Shown: piece by piece, positions 44,290 through 53,311 of the stretch
How the letters are laid out: every line of letters begins with the position of its first letter
Position numbering within the stretch: the stretch's first letter is position 1
Assembly (NCBI RefSeq): GCF_002572525.1
Contig: NZ_PDBS01000001.1
Location: 248,001 to 312,000, forward strand
Direction: 5' to 3'
DNA from: Natrinema sp. CBA1119
GTDB taxonomy: Archaea; Halobacteriota; Halobacteria; Halobacteriales; Natrialbaceae
Length of the DNA stretch: 64,000 bases
Position numbers and translations under genes: made by a program
The notes under the pieces: generated by a model
Seen by the model: the letters and a program-made list of their open reading frames with translations, nothing else
Database searches by the model: none
Told to the model about the DNA's origin: nothing

Positions 44290-45852
44290 TCAGCTGTCAT
44301 TCCACTCTCTCATAAACTGCTTTACTGACCCAGCCAAGTCTGGTATCTGAGGGTCTTCAGCGTTAATCTCTCGCGCCTCAATCCAACTACTGAAACTTCG
44401 ATTCATCAAGTTCCCCGCTTCGACGACCGCGTAGGGGTTCTTATACACAGGCCTAAACTCTGGAATCTTGTGATACTGGTGTAGCGGATTATGACACGTG
44501 ACTAAATTCGCTTTGTCCATCGCATTCCACTGGCCATGCACTGCGGCGCTGTACTGCTGGAAACGCATATCGTAGACATCCTTACAGCCAGCTTCCTGAG
44601 CGAGTTCTCGGGTATTCTTATCCGCCCAATGACCCACATCTACCGGCAGCAGGTACATCGCTCTCTGTGCTTCGATTTTCTGCTCTAAGTCATCCAATCC
44701 TTGTTCAAGATCCCCCACCTCTTCATCTGGGAATTCGGAGGCCACGTTCTTGGAATGCTCCAGCAGTAGCTTCTCTTGGCCGAGACCGTATTCAATGAAA
44801 TCCTGGTAATCACTACGGCCACCCTTTTGATTGAGCCACTCCAGCGTGATATGCGTCTCAGCCATACACCGAAGGATGATACTGCCGATGTCGTGTGACC
44901 ACATTGCCGGAGTCCCTGCAAGGGATGTAGCCAAGTTAACCTGTCTCAGAAGTAAACCGTCCAGTACCTCGTGTTTTCCGGTGAACTCCGCATCATGCTT
45001 CGCATCCCACCAAAGATCAAGTAGAGTGGTTCGAAGCTCTGTCTCGTATTCATATCCGATTGCCGCAAGTTCCTGAAAGAACTCTTGATCGGGGTTCTCT
45101 CCCTGTTCCTCCGCGTCTTGGTCCTCCTGCGGAAAGATACACTCTGTTATCTCAAATCCCCTCTGCCAGAATCGACGAGCCCAGTCACTCTGGTTTTCGT
45201 CGGCCTCATCCGAGGCATTAGTCGCTTTGGTCGATGCTCTCACTACCGACGCTAGCTCCCTTGACTTCTCCGTATCCGGGTATCGAAACACTTCGTTGAT
45301 ATCCGCAAGAGGGCTATCCGGAGGAATCATCATTCCACCTGTCGCCATCAGAGTTCCGACAAAAATACCCTGAACGTACGTGGAAAGGTGAGACCGTCGG
45401 TCCGAAAGTTCATCCACGATCTCAGCCAGATAGCCGAGGTGATGATCTTCTTCCGGTGGTGTTTCATCAAAGAGTGACGCCTTAGGATACGACGGATAGT
45501 AGGCGATAAGTGGCTCTAAGCCGTGAAACAGATCCTCAAGGACATCGTCATCCAATGCCTCTTTCAGGCTACCGAATTCTGAGGATGAGAGTTCATCGTA
45601 GTCGCTGGAAAGAACGAAATCCCCTCCCTCATGAATCTCTTGTGCCTCCTCTGCGCAAGCGATAGCGATATCAACTGTCCGCTTTCCACCGACAGCATCG
45701 TACATTAACGCGATCCCGAGGAAGTCAGGCATTCGCTCACGAGCCCACCGCACCATCTCCATAGATCCCCCAACAGAATCAACAAGGGGTGGGACGAGGG
45801 TCGTCCGCCGCCAGCGGTGATCGCCTAAAATCTCGTCGTTATCGTCAGCCAT
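44290..45852 (-). CDS. DUF5677-like, all-helical protein of unknown function
   Basis: 520 aa, convergent with the DUF499 gene (32-bp gap). The C-terminal half has the pattern of DUF5677 proteins: DIGSIILRCMAETHITLEWLNQK, then YEFG/GQEKLLLEHSKNV, and DMRFQQYSAAVHGQWNAMD, where the H-G is like the His of HEPN-type domains. The N-terminal half (WRRTTLVPPLVDSVGGSMEMVRWARERMPDFLG) is helical and unknown. A HEPN-like RNase or an interaction role is possible but unproven. It lies inside the spread-out DUF499/DUF1156 set, with lower GC than its neighbours, so it may have been inserted there. Confidence 0.6.
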   Translation of the reverse strand: MADDNDEILGDHRWRRTTLVPPLVDSVGGSMEMVRWARERMPDFLGIALMYDAVGGKRTVDIAIACAEEAQEIHEGGDFVLSSDYDELSSSEFGSLKEALDDDVLEDLFHGLEPLIAYYPSYPKASLFDETPPEEDHHLGYLAEIVDELSDRRSHLSTYVQGIFVGTLMATGGMMIPPDSPLADINEVFRYPDTEKSRELASVVRASTKATNASDEADENQSDWARRFWQRGFEITECIFPQEDQDAEEQGENPDQEFFQELAAIGYEYETELRTTLLDLWWDAKHDAEFTGKHEVLDGLLLRQVNLATSLAGTPAMWSHDIGSIILRCMAETHITLEWLNQKGGRSDYQDFIEYGLGQEKLLLEHSKNVASEFPDEEVGDLEQGLDDLEQKIEAQRAMYLLPVDVGHWADKNTRELAQEAGCKDVYDMRFQQYSAAVHGQWNAMDKANLVTCHNPLHQYHKIPEFRPVYKNPYAVVEAGNLMNRSFSSWIEAREINAEDPQIPDLAGSVKQFMREWNDS

Positions 45853-46060
45853 AGAGGTATAAGTGTGTCAGTTGAAATAAAGCGTGAGGGAACCGACTAT
45901 CTCTGATGTCCCAATGATAGCCCCTGTTTCCTATCTCCTGACGCGCTCACGAACGTTTCATTGGGATTACTGTTATCGGGAATCTCAGAACTCATCTGGC
46001 CAATCGCTGTGATGGAGGACCCACACTTATACGGCCTCTTCATAATGATATCTTTATAAT

Positions 46061-47323
46061 ATGCCTTCACTTGATAAGTCGGAGCTCCATTCGCTTGTTG
46101 TAGAGTCGATTGGCAATGACGTAGTTCAAAATAGTGGTGTTGATTCGGACCCGCCTTTCGAAGTGTACTTGGAGGAGGGAGAACCCTCCAGATGCCGATT
46201 CTACATGTTCACTTTGACTTCTACTGGATCAGAACATCGATCAGAAGATGAATATCGAATCGACCTAAGATTGCCAAACCACGAGGGGGGAAATGTTTCC
46301 CCCGCGGCTCCAGACCGTTCAGGGGACTACTTGGTTCTAGTTGGCGGGTACAACCCAGAAAGGGAGGTGTTCGCCTTCTGGGACGATGATTTGTATGACA
46401 GTTACGGTTGGGTACGGCATCTACAAATCAAAGAGGGAACCCTCGACGAAGCGGAAACAAAAGGAGTCGGCTTTCAGCATCGTAACGGTGGTTCGGGGGG
46501 TGAAACCGTGATCGCAGCCAGGAAAGGCTCCCTTCGACGCGCCGTTCAGATGCGGTATCGATTAGAACACACCCGGGACCTTCTTTCAGAGTATCTCCCA
46601 GGTGATTGGCGTAGCAACTCATCAGATGATGAATCGATCCGGATTCATCGCTTCGAGCTTTTTGTTGACTGCTTCTTTACACAAACTGATCAAACACACA
46701 CAGTTTCTGAACGATGTAATCGTGCCGAAGAACTCTCGCATAATATTACATCTGATATTTTGAATCAGATTGGATTACCGGATAAACCGGGACTATATGA
46801 TATCTTGTCGAGAATGGGATCTGATTGGTTGGGAGAGCCTACACCGCATGAAATCGAAGCGGAACGTGATTCGGTCGAAGAACAGATTCCATCTGAACCG
46901 ACACTCACTGAGGAACAAGAGGAATTCAATGAGACTCAACGCCGTGCACGAGACTCTGCATTCACTAAGGTAGTGAGAGATGCCTATGACGAAAGATGTG
47001 CTGTCTGTGGGAGCAAACGGTTGTCACCTGCTGGGAACCCTGAGGTAGAGGCAGCGCACATCTTCCCGAAGAGTATGAATGGCCGTGATCACGTTCAAAA
47101 CGGTATTGCCCTCTGTAGACTCCATCACTGGGCCTTTGATTGTGGGTGGATCTCGCTCTCTGACGACTACGAGATCCTTGTCAAGGATGAATCGGGGCTA
47201 AACGGGTATGACGATTTCAGCCCGTTAGAGGGTGATAGGATACACCTTCCTGAAGAAGACGACAAGAGACCACACCGCAAATTCCTTGCGGAACATCGGC
47301 AGATGAACGGATTTGACTCCTGA
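46061..47323 (+). CDS. HNH endonuclease with N-terminal recognition domain
   Basis: 420 aa. The C-terminal HNH domain reads CAVCGSKRLSPAGNPEVEAAH, then IFPKSMNGRDHVQNGIALCRLHHWAFDCG, with the metal-binding AHI..N..H pattern. The N-terminal 180 residues (FTLTSTGSEHRSEDEYRIDLRLP, YLVLVGGYNPEREVFAFWD) form a beta-rich domain, possibly the DNA recognition or modified-base sensing part. A Dam-type methylase gene lies 20 bp away on the opposite strand, so the pair probably forms a type II restriction-modification system. Low-GC codon use marks it as a recent arrival. The start ATG follows an AT-rich CTTTATAATATG, with a second TATA-like element near 46035. Confidence 0.82.
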   Translation: MPSLDKSELHSLVVESIGNDVVQNSGVDSDPPFEVYLEEGEPSRCRFYMFTLTSTGSEHRSEDEYRIDLRLPNHEGGNVSPAAPDRSGDYLVLVGGYNPEREVFAFWDDDLYDSYGWVRHLQIKEGTLDEAETKGVGFQHRNGGSGGETVIAARKGSLRRAVQMRYRLEHTRDLLSEYLPGDWRSNSSDDESIRIHRFELFVDCFFTQTDQTHTVSERCNRAEELSHNITSDILNQIGLPDKPGLYDILSRMGSDWLGEPTPHEIEAERDSVEEQIPSEPTLTEEQEEFNETQRRARDSAFTKVVRDAYDERCAVCGSKRLSPAGNPEVEAAHIFPKSMNGRDHVQNGIALCRLHHWAFDCGWISLSDDYEILVKDESGLNGYDDFSPLEGDRIHLPEEDDKRPHRKFLAEHRQMNGFDS

Positions 47324-47343
47324 TCGCTATTAGACGGTCAAGC

Positions 47344-48186
47344 TCATTCGTCAGAGTGGCCTGAAAGCGTCGTTTGACTACCAGTCTGGAAAGATCCCAC
47401 CTCGCTTGGATCGTAGTTCATCACAAGACGCTCAGTGACTTCTGTGCTACGAGTCTCGTTGTCGTGCTGTTTGTTCATAAACTGGGAGCGGCCTTGCTCC
47501 ACAACGTGGTATTTCTTCAACCGCTCAGGGAGTCGCTGGTAGGAGACTGCCCACTTCCCATCCATTTCTTCGAGCGTATCGACGAATCGGTCGTGGTCGA
47601 ACTCCCCGTGGCGGTACAGAGCGTCGCCTTCATCAACGTACGGCGGATCAGCGTAGAAGAAGGTTTCCTCACTGTCGAAGCGATCCATCAGGTCTGCGTA
47701 ATCAAGGTTCTCAATCTGGACGTTTTGGAACCTCTCAGCAAAACTATGGAGTTTCTCTGTCGCATTACGGAGCTTTCGAGCCTTATTCCGTTGGCTTGCG
47801 GATGCGAATCCCGATTTTGTTCGGTATTTTGAGGCGTATTGAGAGTACCGAAGGTAAAAGAATCTCCCTGCCCGCTCGATGGGGTCATCCGGTCGCTCGC
47901 CGGAATAGAAGTCCTCTTTCCATTCCTTGTGGAGATCCCTTGCGTACGGGGTTTTGTCGAGCCAATCTACCAGATCTTCTTCGTGGTCTCGTAGCACTTT
48001 GAAGAACTGAACAAGATCCCCGTCTCTGTCGTTGTAGACCTCTGTGTGACTCTCTTCCTTTGTGACGAGGACGGCAGCACTCCCACCGAACACTTCGACG
48101 TAGCACTTGTGAGATGGGAAATGTTCGATGATCCAGGGAGCGAGATAGGCTTTTCCCCCAGGGTACGGAAACACCGACTTAGTCAT
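47344..48186 (-). CDS. Dam/D12-class adenine-N6 DNA methyltransferase
   Basis: 280 aa, typical of the D12 class: SVFPYPGGKAYLAPWIIEHFP (SAM-binding FPYxGGK) at the very N-terminus, VEVFGGSAAVL, and FFYADPPYVDEGDALY (catalytic DPPY). The target of this class is often GATC, but the specificity cannot be read from the sequence. It would protect host DNA from the adjacent HNH nuclease. It faces the nuclease gene (convergent) and its 5' end is 141 bp from the DUF1156 methylase gene. Confidence 0.9.
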   Translation of the reverse strand: MTKSVFPYPGGKAYLAPWIIEHFPSHKCYVEVFGGSAAVLVTKEESHTEVYNDRDGDLVQFFKVLRDHEEDLVDWLDKTPYARDLHKEWKEDFYSGERPDDPIERAGRFFYLRYSQYASKYRTKSGFASASQRNKARKLRNATEKLHSFAERFQNVQIENLDYADLMDRFDSEETFFYADPPYVDEGDALYRHGEFDHDRFVDTLEEMDGKWAVSYQRLPERLKKYHVVEQGRSQFMNKQHDNETRSTEVTERLVMNYDPSEVGSFQTGSQTTLSGHSDE

Positions 48187-48327
48187 ACGTCTCTTTTCTC
48201 AACACCCAGTTATAACACTTCCACCATCAGCGGGTCCTTTAGGGAACGGGCTCTTAATTCGTTAAGTGGAGTCGTGGAGACTGCACACTTAAGGGGATAG
48301 TTCTGTATCCCTTTACCATACTGAATC

Positions 48328-50997
48328 ATGTCTGAACAATCTGGGTCATCACCCGAGACGTCTGAGCGGACGGAACTTCCGATTGAGCGAGGCTTCCCTA
48401 TTGAGCGCGTGAATGAGTTGGCCGAGCGAGAAGGGCGAGCGAAAATGTACTACCGCCCTATCTACACCATGCACAAATGGTGGGCCCGTCGTCTCGGGTG
48501 TGTCTTCCGAGCGATTTCACTCTACTCGCTCCTTGATGACCCAGATACAGTGGATGTGTTCGAGCCGGGCGACAATGGGGAGACGCTGGCGAGCTGGAAT
48601 GATGATGGCTCTGCCGAGTTAGATATTGCTTCCATTCTTGAACGGGTCGATATGGCGGACCCTGAGAGTCTTTGGCAGTTGTATCCAAAGGATGTCCGGG
48701 TTGAAGGTAAGAAAGTGCTCGATCCCTTCATGGGTGGTGGAACTTCACTGGTTGAAGCATCACGTTTCGGAGCAGAAGTGGTCGGGAATGATTTGAACCC
48801 TGTGGCTTGGTTCGTCACGAAGAAGGAGCTCGAAGCTGGCCAGACAGACGTAGATGAACTGGAAGACGCCTTCGAGAAAGTGAAGAAGGATGTCGCCGAG
48901 GAGGTCACCCAGTACTACAAAACGCCCTGTCCTAACGGCGACCACGACGCAGATGTGATGTACAACTTCTGGGTGAAGGAATTAGACTGTGTCTCCTGTA
49001 GCCACACTGTACCGCTGTTCAAGGACTACAGAGTGGCCAAGGGTCGTTATGAGAACGACGATAAGTACAACGTCCTCTGTCCGGATTGTGGGGCGGTTAC
49101 TTTAGTGGACGACTGGCAGTCTGAAAGCCTCTGCGATGCCTGTGGTCATAGTTTCATCCCGAAGAACGGGAATGTGTCGCGGGGAGGGAAGTACAACTGC
49201 CCTGACTGCGGTCAGAAGTACGCAATTACGGACGCCATCCAGGAACAGGGCCCACCAAATCTTCGTCTTTACGCGGTCGAGTATTACTGCGACCACTGCG
49301 AATCCGCCGGTGGGGAACGAAGTGAATATAAAGGGTACAAACGCGTCGAAAAGGCGGACATCGAACTCCTCAATGAGGCAATAGAGGAATGGGAGAGTAG
49401 TGATGACCTTCATAAGTACGTCCCCGACGAAAAAATCCCAGAAGGAGCAATTACTGCGTCCTCTGAGCTGGCTGGGAATGATGTCTTTGACCACGGATAC
49501 GAGTACTGGACTGATATGCAAAACGAGCGTCAGTTGCTCTCAATTGCGAAGATTATGCGGTCTATCGAAGATGTGGATCCGCCGTTACGAGACTACCTCC
49601 TCTTGGCTCTAACGGACTCCCTCATGTTCCAGAATATGTTCTGTATCTACAACCAACCTGCAAACAAGGTTGAGGGCGTCTTCCGGATGAACTCGTTCGT
49701 CCCGACCTCAGAGGCTATTGAGAACAATGTCTGGGGCGCTTCAGCAGGTCGAGGTACGTTCTCAAACTCTGTTGATAAAGTGATGAGCGGTGTTGAGTAT
49801 GGATCTTCTCCGACGGAGCGGTTTATTGAAGACGGGGAAACCCAGGAAACGGGAAAGTTCGCACAGTCAATTGGTGAGGACTTCTCTCTTCACCAAGGGG
49901 ATATGCGGAACCTCGACTTCGAGGATGAATTTGATGCAGTGATTACTGACCCGCCATACTACGACAACATCATTTACTCGGAGGTCTCCGACTACTTTTA
50001 CGTCTGGCAGAAGATTCTGCTTGAAGATGAATACCCTGGATTTGACCACGACCAGACACCGCGCGCCGAATCAATCGTAACTAACCCGTATCTGGACAAA
50101 ACAGTCGAGGACTTCGAAACCGAGATTGGGCAAGCCTTCGCTGTAATCCGACGAGCTCTAAAGGACGATGGGGTTCTGGCGTTCACCTATCACCACTCTG
50201 ACTCAGAGTCGTGGGGCGAATTGCTTGCATCGTTATGTGCTAACGGATTCGAGGTCACAGCGACGTATCCAATCAGTGCGGACTCTAATAAATTCATCAC
50301 GGGGGAGGCCGTGTCCTTCGATATTGCCGTCGTTGCTCGGCCTATCGATGAGACAGACCCGGCGTCGTGGAACTCCCTCCGCCGCGACATCTACCGTACG
50401 GCCCGACGGACCCGCAAGCAACTCGAAGAAAACCGTGACCTCTCTCGCGGCGACATCGGCGTGATGGAGATGGGTGCGTGTTTCCGCGAGTACTCCAAGC
50501 ACCACGGTAAGGTCCAGCGCGACGGAGAGATCATGTCCGCAAAGGAGGTCGTCCAGGAGATCTACGGCATCATCCAAGAAGCAAGCGACATCGGCGTCGA
50601 GGACGTGTTCATCGACCTGCTGGACACGCCGAATCCCTCGTTCGACGACGTCAACAAGCTCTGCCGCGGGACGAACGCCACACCCGAAGATCTCAAGGAG
50701 ACGCGCCTGTACAACCAGGACGACGGCTTCGAACTCGGCACTTGGGACAACGAGAAGCGCCAGGCGTACATCCAGGAGCGAGTTAACGGCGACGGTGGCG
50801 ACCACCTCTCGAACCTCGATAAGCTCCAGTTCCTGCGGTATCGCTACGAGAAGGGACAGGCGATCCAGAACTACGTCGAAAAGTGGGACGTCGATGACGA
50901 CCTGCGCGAACTCGCCGGTCGGCTCGCCGACGTGACCGGCGACGACACGTACACGCGCGTGCTCGGGGATCGGGACATCACGAGCTACGGCGAATAG
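48328..50997 (+). CDS. DUF1156-type adenine-specific DNA methylase, mosaic in composition
   Basis: 889 aa. The N-terminal DUF1156 part starts LPIERGFPIERVNELAEREG, then MHKWWARRLGCVFRA. SAM-binding KVLDPFMGGGTSLVEASRFG (about 131) and catalytic VITDPPYYDNIIYSEVSDYFY (about 540) define an N6-adenine methylase. Between them are several Cys pairs (LDCVSCSH, LCPDCG, LCDACGHSF, NCPDCGQ, YYCDHC) making zinc ribbons. The C-terminal 220 residues are of clearly higher GC than the rest, with a switch near 50330. Genes of this type pair with DUF499 ATPases in anti-phage sets. It is in the same direction as the DUF499 gene but 4 kb away because of inserted genes. Confidence 0.85.
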   Translation: MSEQSGSSPETSERTELPIERGFPIERVNELAEREGRAKMYYRPIYTMHKWWARRLGCVFRAISLYSLLDDPDTVDVFEPGDNGETLASWNDDGSAELDIASILERVDMADPESLWQLYPKDVRVEGKKVLDPFMGGGTSLVEASRFGAEVVGNDLNPVAWFVTKKELEAGQTDVDELEDAFEKVKKDVAEEVTQYYKTPCPNGDHDADVMYNFWVKELDCVSCSHTVPLFKDYRVAKGRYENDDKYNVLCPDCGAVTLVDDWQSESLCDACGHSFIPKNGNVSRGGKYNCPDCGQKYAITDAIQEQGPPNLRLYAVEYYCDHCESAGGERSEYKGYKRVEKADIELLNEAIEEWESSDDLHKYVPDEKIPEGAITASSELAGNDVFDHGYEYWTDMQNERQLLSIAKIMRSIEDVDPPLRDYLLLALTDSLMFQNMFCIYNQPANKVEGVFRMNSFVPTSEAIENNVWGASAGRGTFSNSVDKVMSGVEYGSSPTERFIEDGETQETGKFAQSIGEDFSLHQGDMRNLDFEDEFDAVITDPPYYDNIIYSEVSDYFYVWQKILLEDEYPGFDHDQTPRAESIVTNPYLDKTVEDFETEIGQAFAVIRRALKDDGVLAFTYHHSDSESWGELLASLCANGFEVTATYPISADSNKFITGEAVSFDIAVVARPIDETDPASWNSLRRDIYRTARRTRKQLEENRDLSRGDIGVMEMGACFREYSKHHGKVQRDGEIMSAKEVVQEIYGIIQEASDIGVEDVFIDLLDTPNPSFDDVNKLCRGTNATPEDLKETRLYNQDDGFELGTWDNEKRQAYIQERVNGDGGDHLSNLDKLQFLRYRYEKGQAIQNYVEKWDVDDDLRELAGRLADVTGDDTYTRVLGDRDITSYGE

Positions 50998-51383
50998 GAA
51001 CCCCGAAGCTGAACGCGAAGACAACTCCCGGTGGCGCTTTTCGATAAACCATTTCGAAACTCTCGCTGAGAGTGCATCCGTTGCTTGCCGTACCCCATCT
51101 TCCCACGGCCTGTCTAAGGCGAGTCGGCGATATGGTCGTGCTGTGAGTCTGCTGCCCTGACTCTCAATCCGGATATTGGACGTATAGGCTCTATTGGGGC
51201 GATATCACGGTGTTCCAAGGGCAGAGGTTTTTACCCACCTGGTTACTCCACTATTCCGGAGTATGATACCGAAAGCACATTTCGACTCAACGGTGCAATT
51301 CCGGATTCGGTCGTTGGGTACCGACCCCATCTACCGGTTACGAAGAGTTCGACCAGTGAGTTCCTACTGTATAACGAGAGGTG
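50998..51383. other. 386-bp gap with a hairpin after the DUF1156 gene
   Basis: Holds a hairpin ACTCTC-GCT-GAGAGT (51059-51073), 62 bp after the stop, possibly a terminator. Near 51226 there is a TATA-like GTTTTTACCC. The remainder is without a convincing coding frame or repeat. Confidence 0.4.
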
Positions 51384-51974
51384 ATGCTGATGGCAGCAAC
51401 GGAGCGTAGAGTTCTGATCGTAGAAGAGGTCCCGGCATACAGTACAATCTCGATCACACGGGAAGAACGGCAGGAGATACTACATAATGTGACTGAGAAG
51501 ATCGAGTTCCAATCTCAGAAAGACGATCTCTCTCAAGTAAACCCGTGGTTACAACACCTACACGACACCCTCCGGCGGCAAGGTTCGACAATCGATTTGC
51601 ATAGAAAAGAACATAGTCAGCTGAACATGATCGCCAAACGGAGGATGAGGTCAGAGGAACTGATAGAACGATTAAAACGCGGAAGACCAGAGTGCCGTTG
51701 GTGTGACGGATCCGCCAGATATCAAATTCATCTCGATGAGTCAGATCCGGAGTTGATCTGTGGTGAATGTATGATGGTACTCACTACGCCACATGCCTAC
51801 CGACTGTTGCAGGAGATTGATCCGACAGTTGCACCAGCAACAGAGATCATGATTAATGATTCCGCGGTGTTTCCTCCAAGAAGCAAGAAACAGACGTTCT
51901 TGTCGAGTTTTGCTGACTCAGATCCAGAGATACCGAAACCTGATGAATCCGACCAGCTGATGTGGACGACCTGA
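51384..51974 (+). CDS. Unknown protein with one zinc knuckle (196 aa)
   Basis: Starts at ATG 51384 (or 51390). The N-terminal half is helical (ISITREERQEILHNVTEKIEF, LHDTLRRQGSTIDLHRKEH). A knuckle-like segment CRWCDGSARYQIHLDES...LICGECMM has two Cys pairs (CRWC, CGEC). The C-terminal part is Pro/Ser/Asp-rich. No enzyme motif is visible. It is transcribed alone, rightward, between defence clusters. It may be a small regulatory protein of the element, but no evidence for a specific role. Confidence 0.5.
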   Translation: MLMAATERRVLIVEEVPAYSTISITREERQEILHNVTEKIEFQSQKDDLSQVNPWLQHLHDTLRRQGSTIDLHRKEHSQLNMIAKRRMRSEELIERLKRGRPECRWCDGSARYQIHLDESDPELICGECMMVLTTPHAYRLLQEIDPTVAPATEIMINDSAVFPPRSKKQTFLSSFADSDPEIPKPDESDQLMWTT

Positions 51975-52152
51975 TTTCTGACTGAATATTCTTAGAAGAT
52001 CGCGTCGGCTTCACTTTCTGTCCAGTTCGTATCGTAGATTGAGAACACCTTAGACCTCTCTAGCTTCTATCGTGCATTTATTCAACTACCTGTTGGGAAG
52101 AAAAGTGTCTGGCCGCTGGTTTCAACAGGGTTACTTGAGAGGACATCGCCTG

Positions 52153-52449
52153 TTACGCGGTTTTGAGGATGACGAGTGGCGTGCCGTATTCTGTCGAGGT
52201 GTTTAGACTGCGTCCGAGATGCTCGGGGTATTCTTCGCGCATTAAACTACATACTGCGGAGTACGTAACATCGTAGTAATCAGCGATAGCGTTGATTTCA
52301 GCGTTCGCACCAGTAATCACGACGATGTCTTCAGTCTCGTACGCGACATCGTACTTCTCACGGATCTCCTGGAGGTGTTCCGTATAGAATGAGTAGATGT
52401 CATCCCGGGTTTGCTGGTCGATGCGGTCAGATGTGCTCGCTGTTACCAT
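52153..52449 (-). CDS. Unknown 98-aa protein, helix-turn-helix-like
   Basis: The chain RIDQQTRDDIYSFYTEHLQEIREKY is followed by the segment EDIVVITGANAEINAIADYYDVTYSAVCSLMREEYPEHLG. The latter contains INAIADYYDVTYSAVCSLMR, which could be a recognition helix pair (turn at DVT). A role as a small transcription factor is possible. The start ATG is followed by a Thr/Ser lead. The gene is flanked by gaps on both sides. Confidence 0.5.
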   Translation of the reverse strand: MVTASTSDRIDQQTRDDIYSFYTEHLQEIREKYDVAYETEDIVVITGANAEINAIADYYDVTYSAVCSLMREEYPEHLGRSLNTSTEYGTPLVILKTA

Positions 52450-52868
52450 TACATGTTGTTATACCCTGCTGCCACGTATAAAGCTCAGCCCCCGGTATAC
52501 CATCGGGCCGCTCTACGTTTAGTCGGGGTAGAGTTGCGCTCCCCTCAACCAGGTTTAGATGTGTGAGCTTAGAACGCGACGTGACATCGTCGCCAACTGA
52601 TGGGGGTACTGTTGAACCCGATGACCTACGACTAGTCATGTCTGCTCAAAATTAGCAAGACTACACCGAGATAGTGCTTTCGTGGCATCTTCCAGGCCCC
52701 CACCCGCTGTTCTCACCTTAGGTATCGAATACCACAGCACGCAGATTTACTTACCAACGCAGTCGTTTGAGCTTTAGACACCTATCTGAATATAGAAATC
52801 CCGTTAGCAACTACTGGGAACTACGGTACCGTATCCATTTTTGTCCCTTCGGAGTCGTTGTATGCGTA
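52450..52868. other. 419-bp gap, nothing recognised
   Basis: Between two divergent small genes. No gene is supported: the frames found are short and not acidic. AT-rich stretches near 52460 and 52745 may be promoters of the flanking genes. No repeat or hairpin stood out. Confidence 0.4.
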
Positions 52869-53252
52869 ATGGCAGGTCCCGGACAGATACCCGGACGCTA
52901 CAATCTCGTTATCGAAGGTGCGTATGAGACCTTCGAGCATCAGATTCCTGTGGAAGAGTTTGTACAGCGACTCCAAGAAGACGATGTTCCAGATAGTGTG
53001 AGTGTTGTTGGTCTCGCAGATGCCTTGGCGGATGAGGATCTGGCGGATGAGTTGGCCCGCGAGATGGATCAACGTGCAAACGATTTAGAGTACCAGAGTC
53101 CGACAGTACAGTTTGTCGTCGAAGGTTCGTTCCATCGTAGTGGGAAAACGTACGACCTTCGGTACGAGGGTGAACTTCACTCTCTCCAGCAGGTTTTCGG
53201 CCCCCAACTTGAACGGAAAGAAGATGGCAAGTGGCTCGTCGCACCGTTCTGA
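52869..53252 (+). CDS. Unknown acidic protein, 127 aa
   Basis: Begins MAGPGQIPGRYNLVIEGAYE. Two beta-rich segments (YNLVIEGAYETFEHQIPVEEF and VQFVVEGSFHRSGKTYDLRYEGEL) look like repeats of one another. They are separated by a helix-rich middle (LADALADEDLADELAREMDQRAND). This might be a dimeric or duplicated small domain. No motif for catalysis. The ATG at 52869 was chosen over the upstream in-frame start, which extends into a non-acidic stretch. Confidence 0.5.
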   Translation: MAGPGQIPGRYNLVIEGAYETFEHQIPVEEFVQRLQEDDVPDSVSVVGLADALADEDLADELAREMDQRANDLEYQSPTVQFVVEGSFHRSGKTYDLRYEGELHSLQQVFGPQLERKEDGKWLVAPF

Positions 53253-53311
53253 CCAGAAACCTGAACCACGGAATCAATAGCCTCTCTGAAGAAACTGCCC
53301 GGCTGACGGAA

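Noticed and set aside
25949-51075. A 13-bp match TCGCTGAGAGTGC at 25949 and 51063 as possible att repeats
   Set aside because: Matches of this length are expected by chance in a window of this size, and neither copy sits at a sensible border.
52427-52639. Minus-strand frame upstream of the 98-aa gene
   Set aside because: It overlaps that gene's start, is basic, and has no similarity or promoter context.
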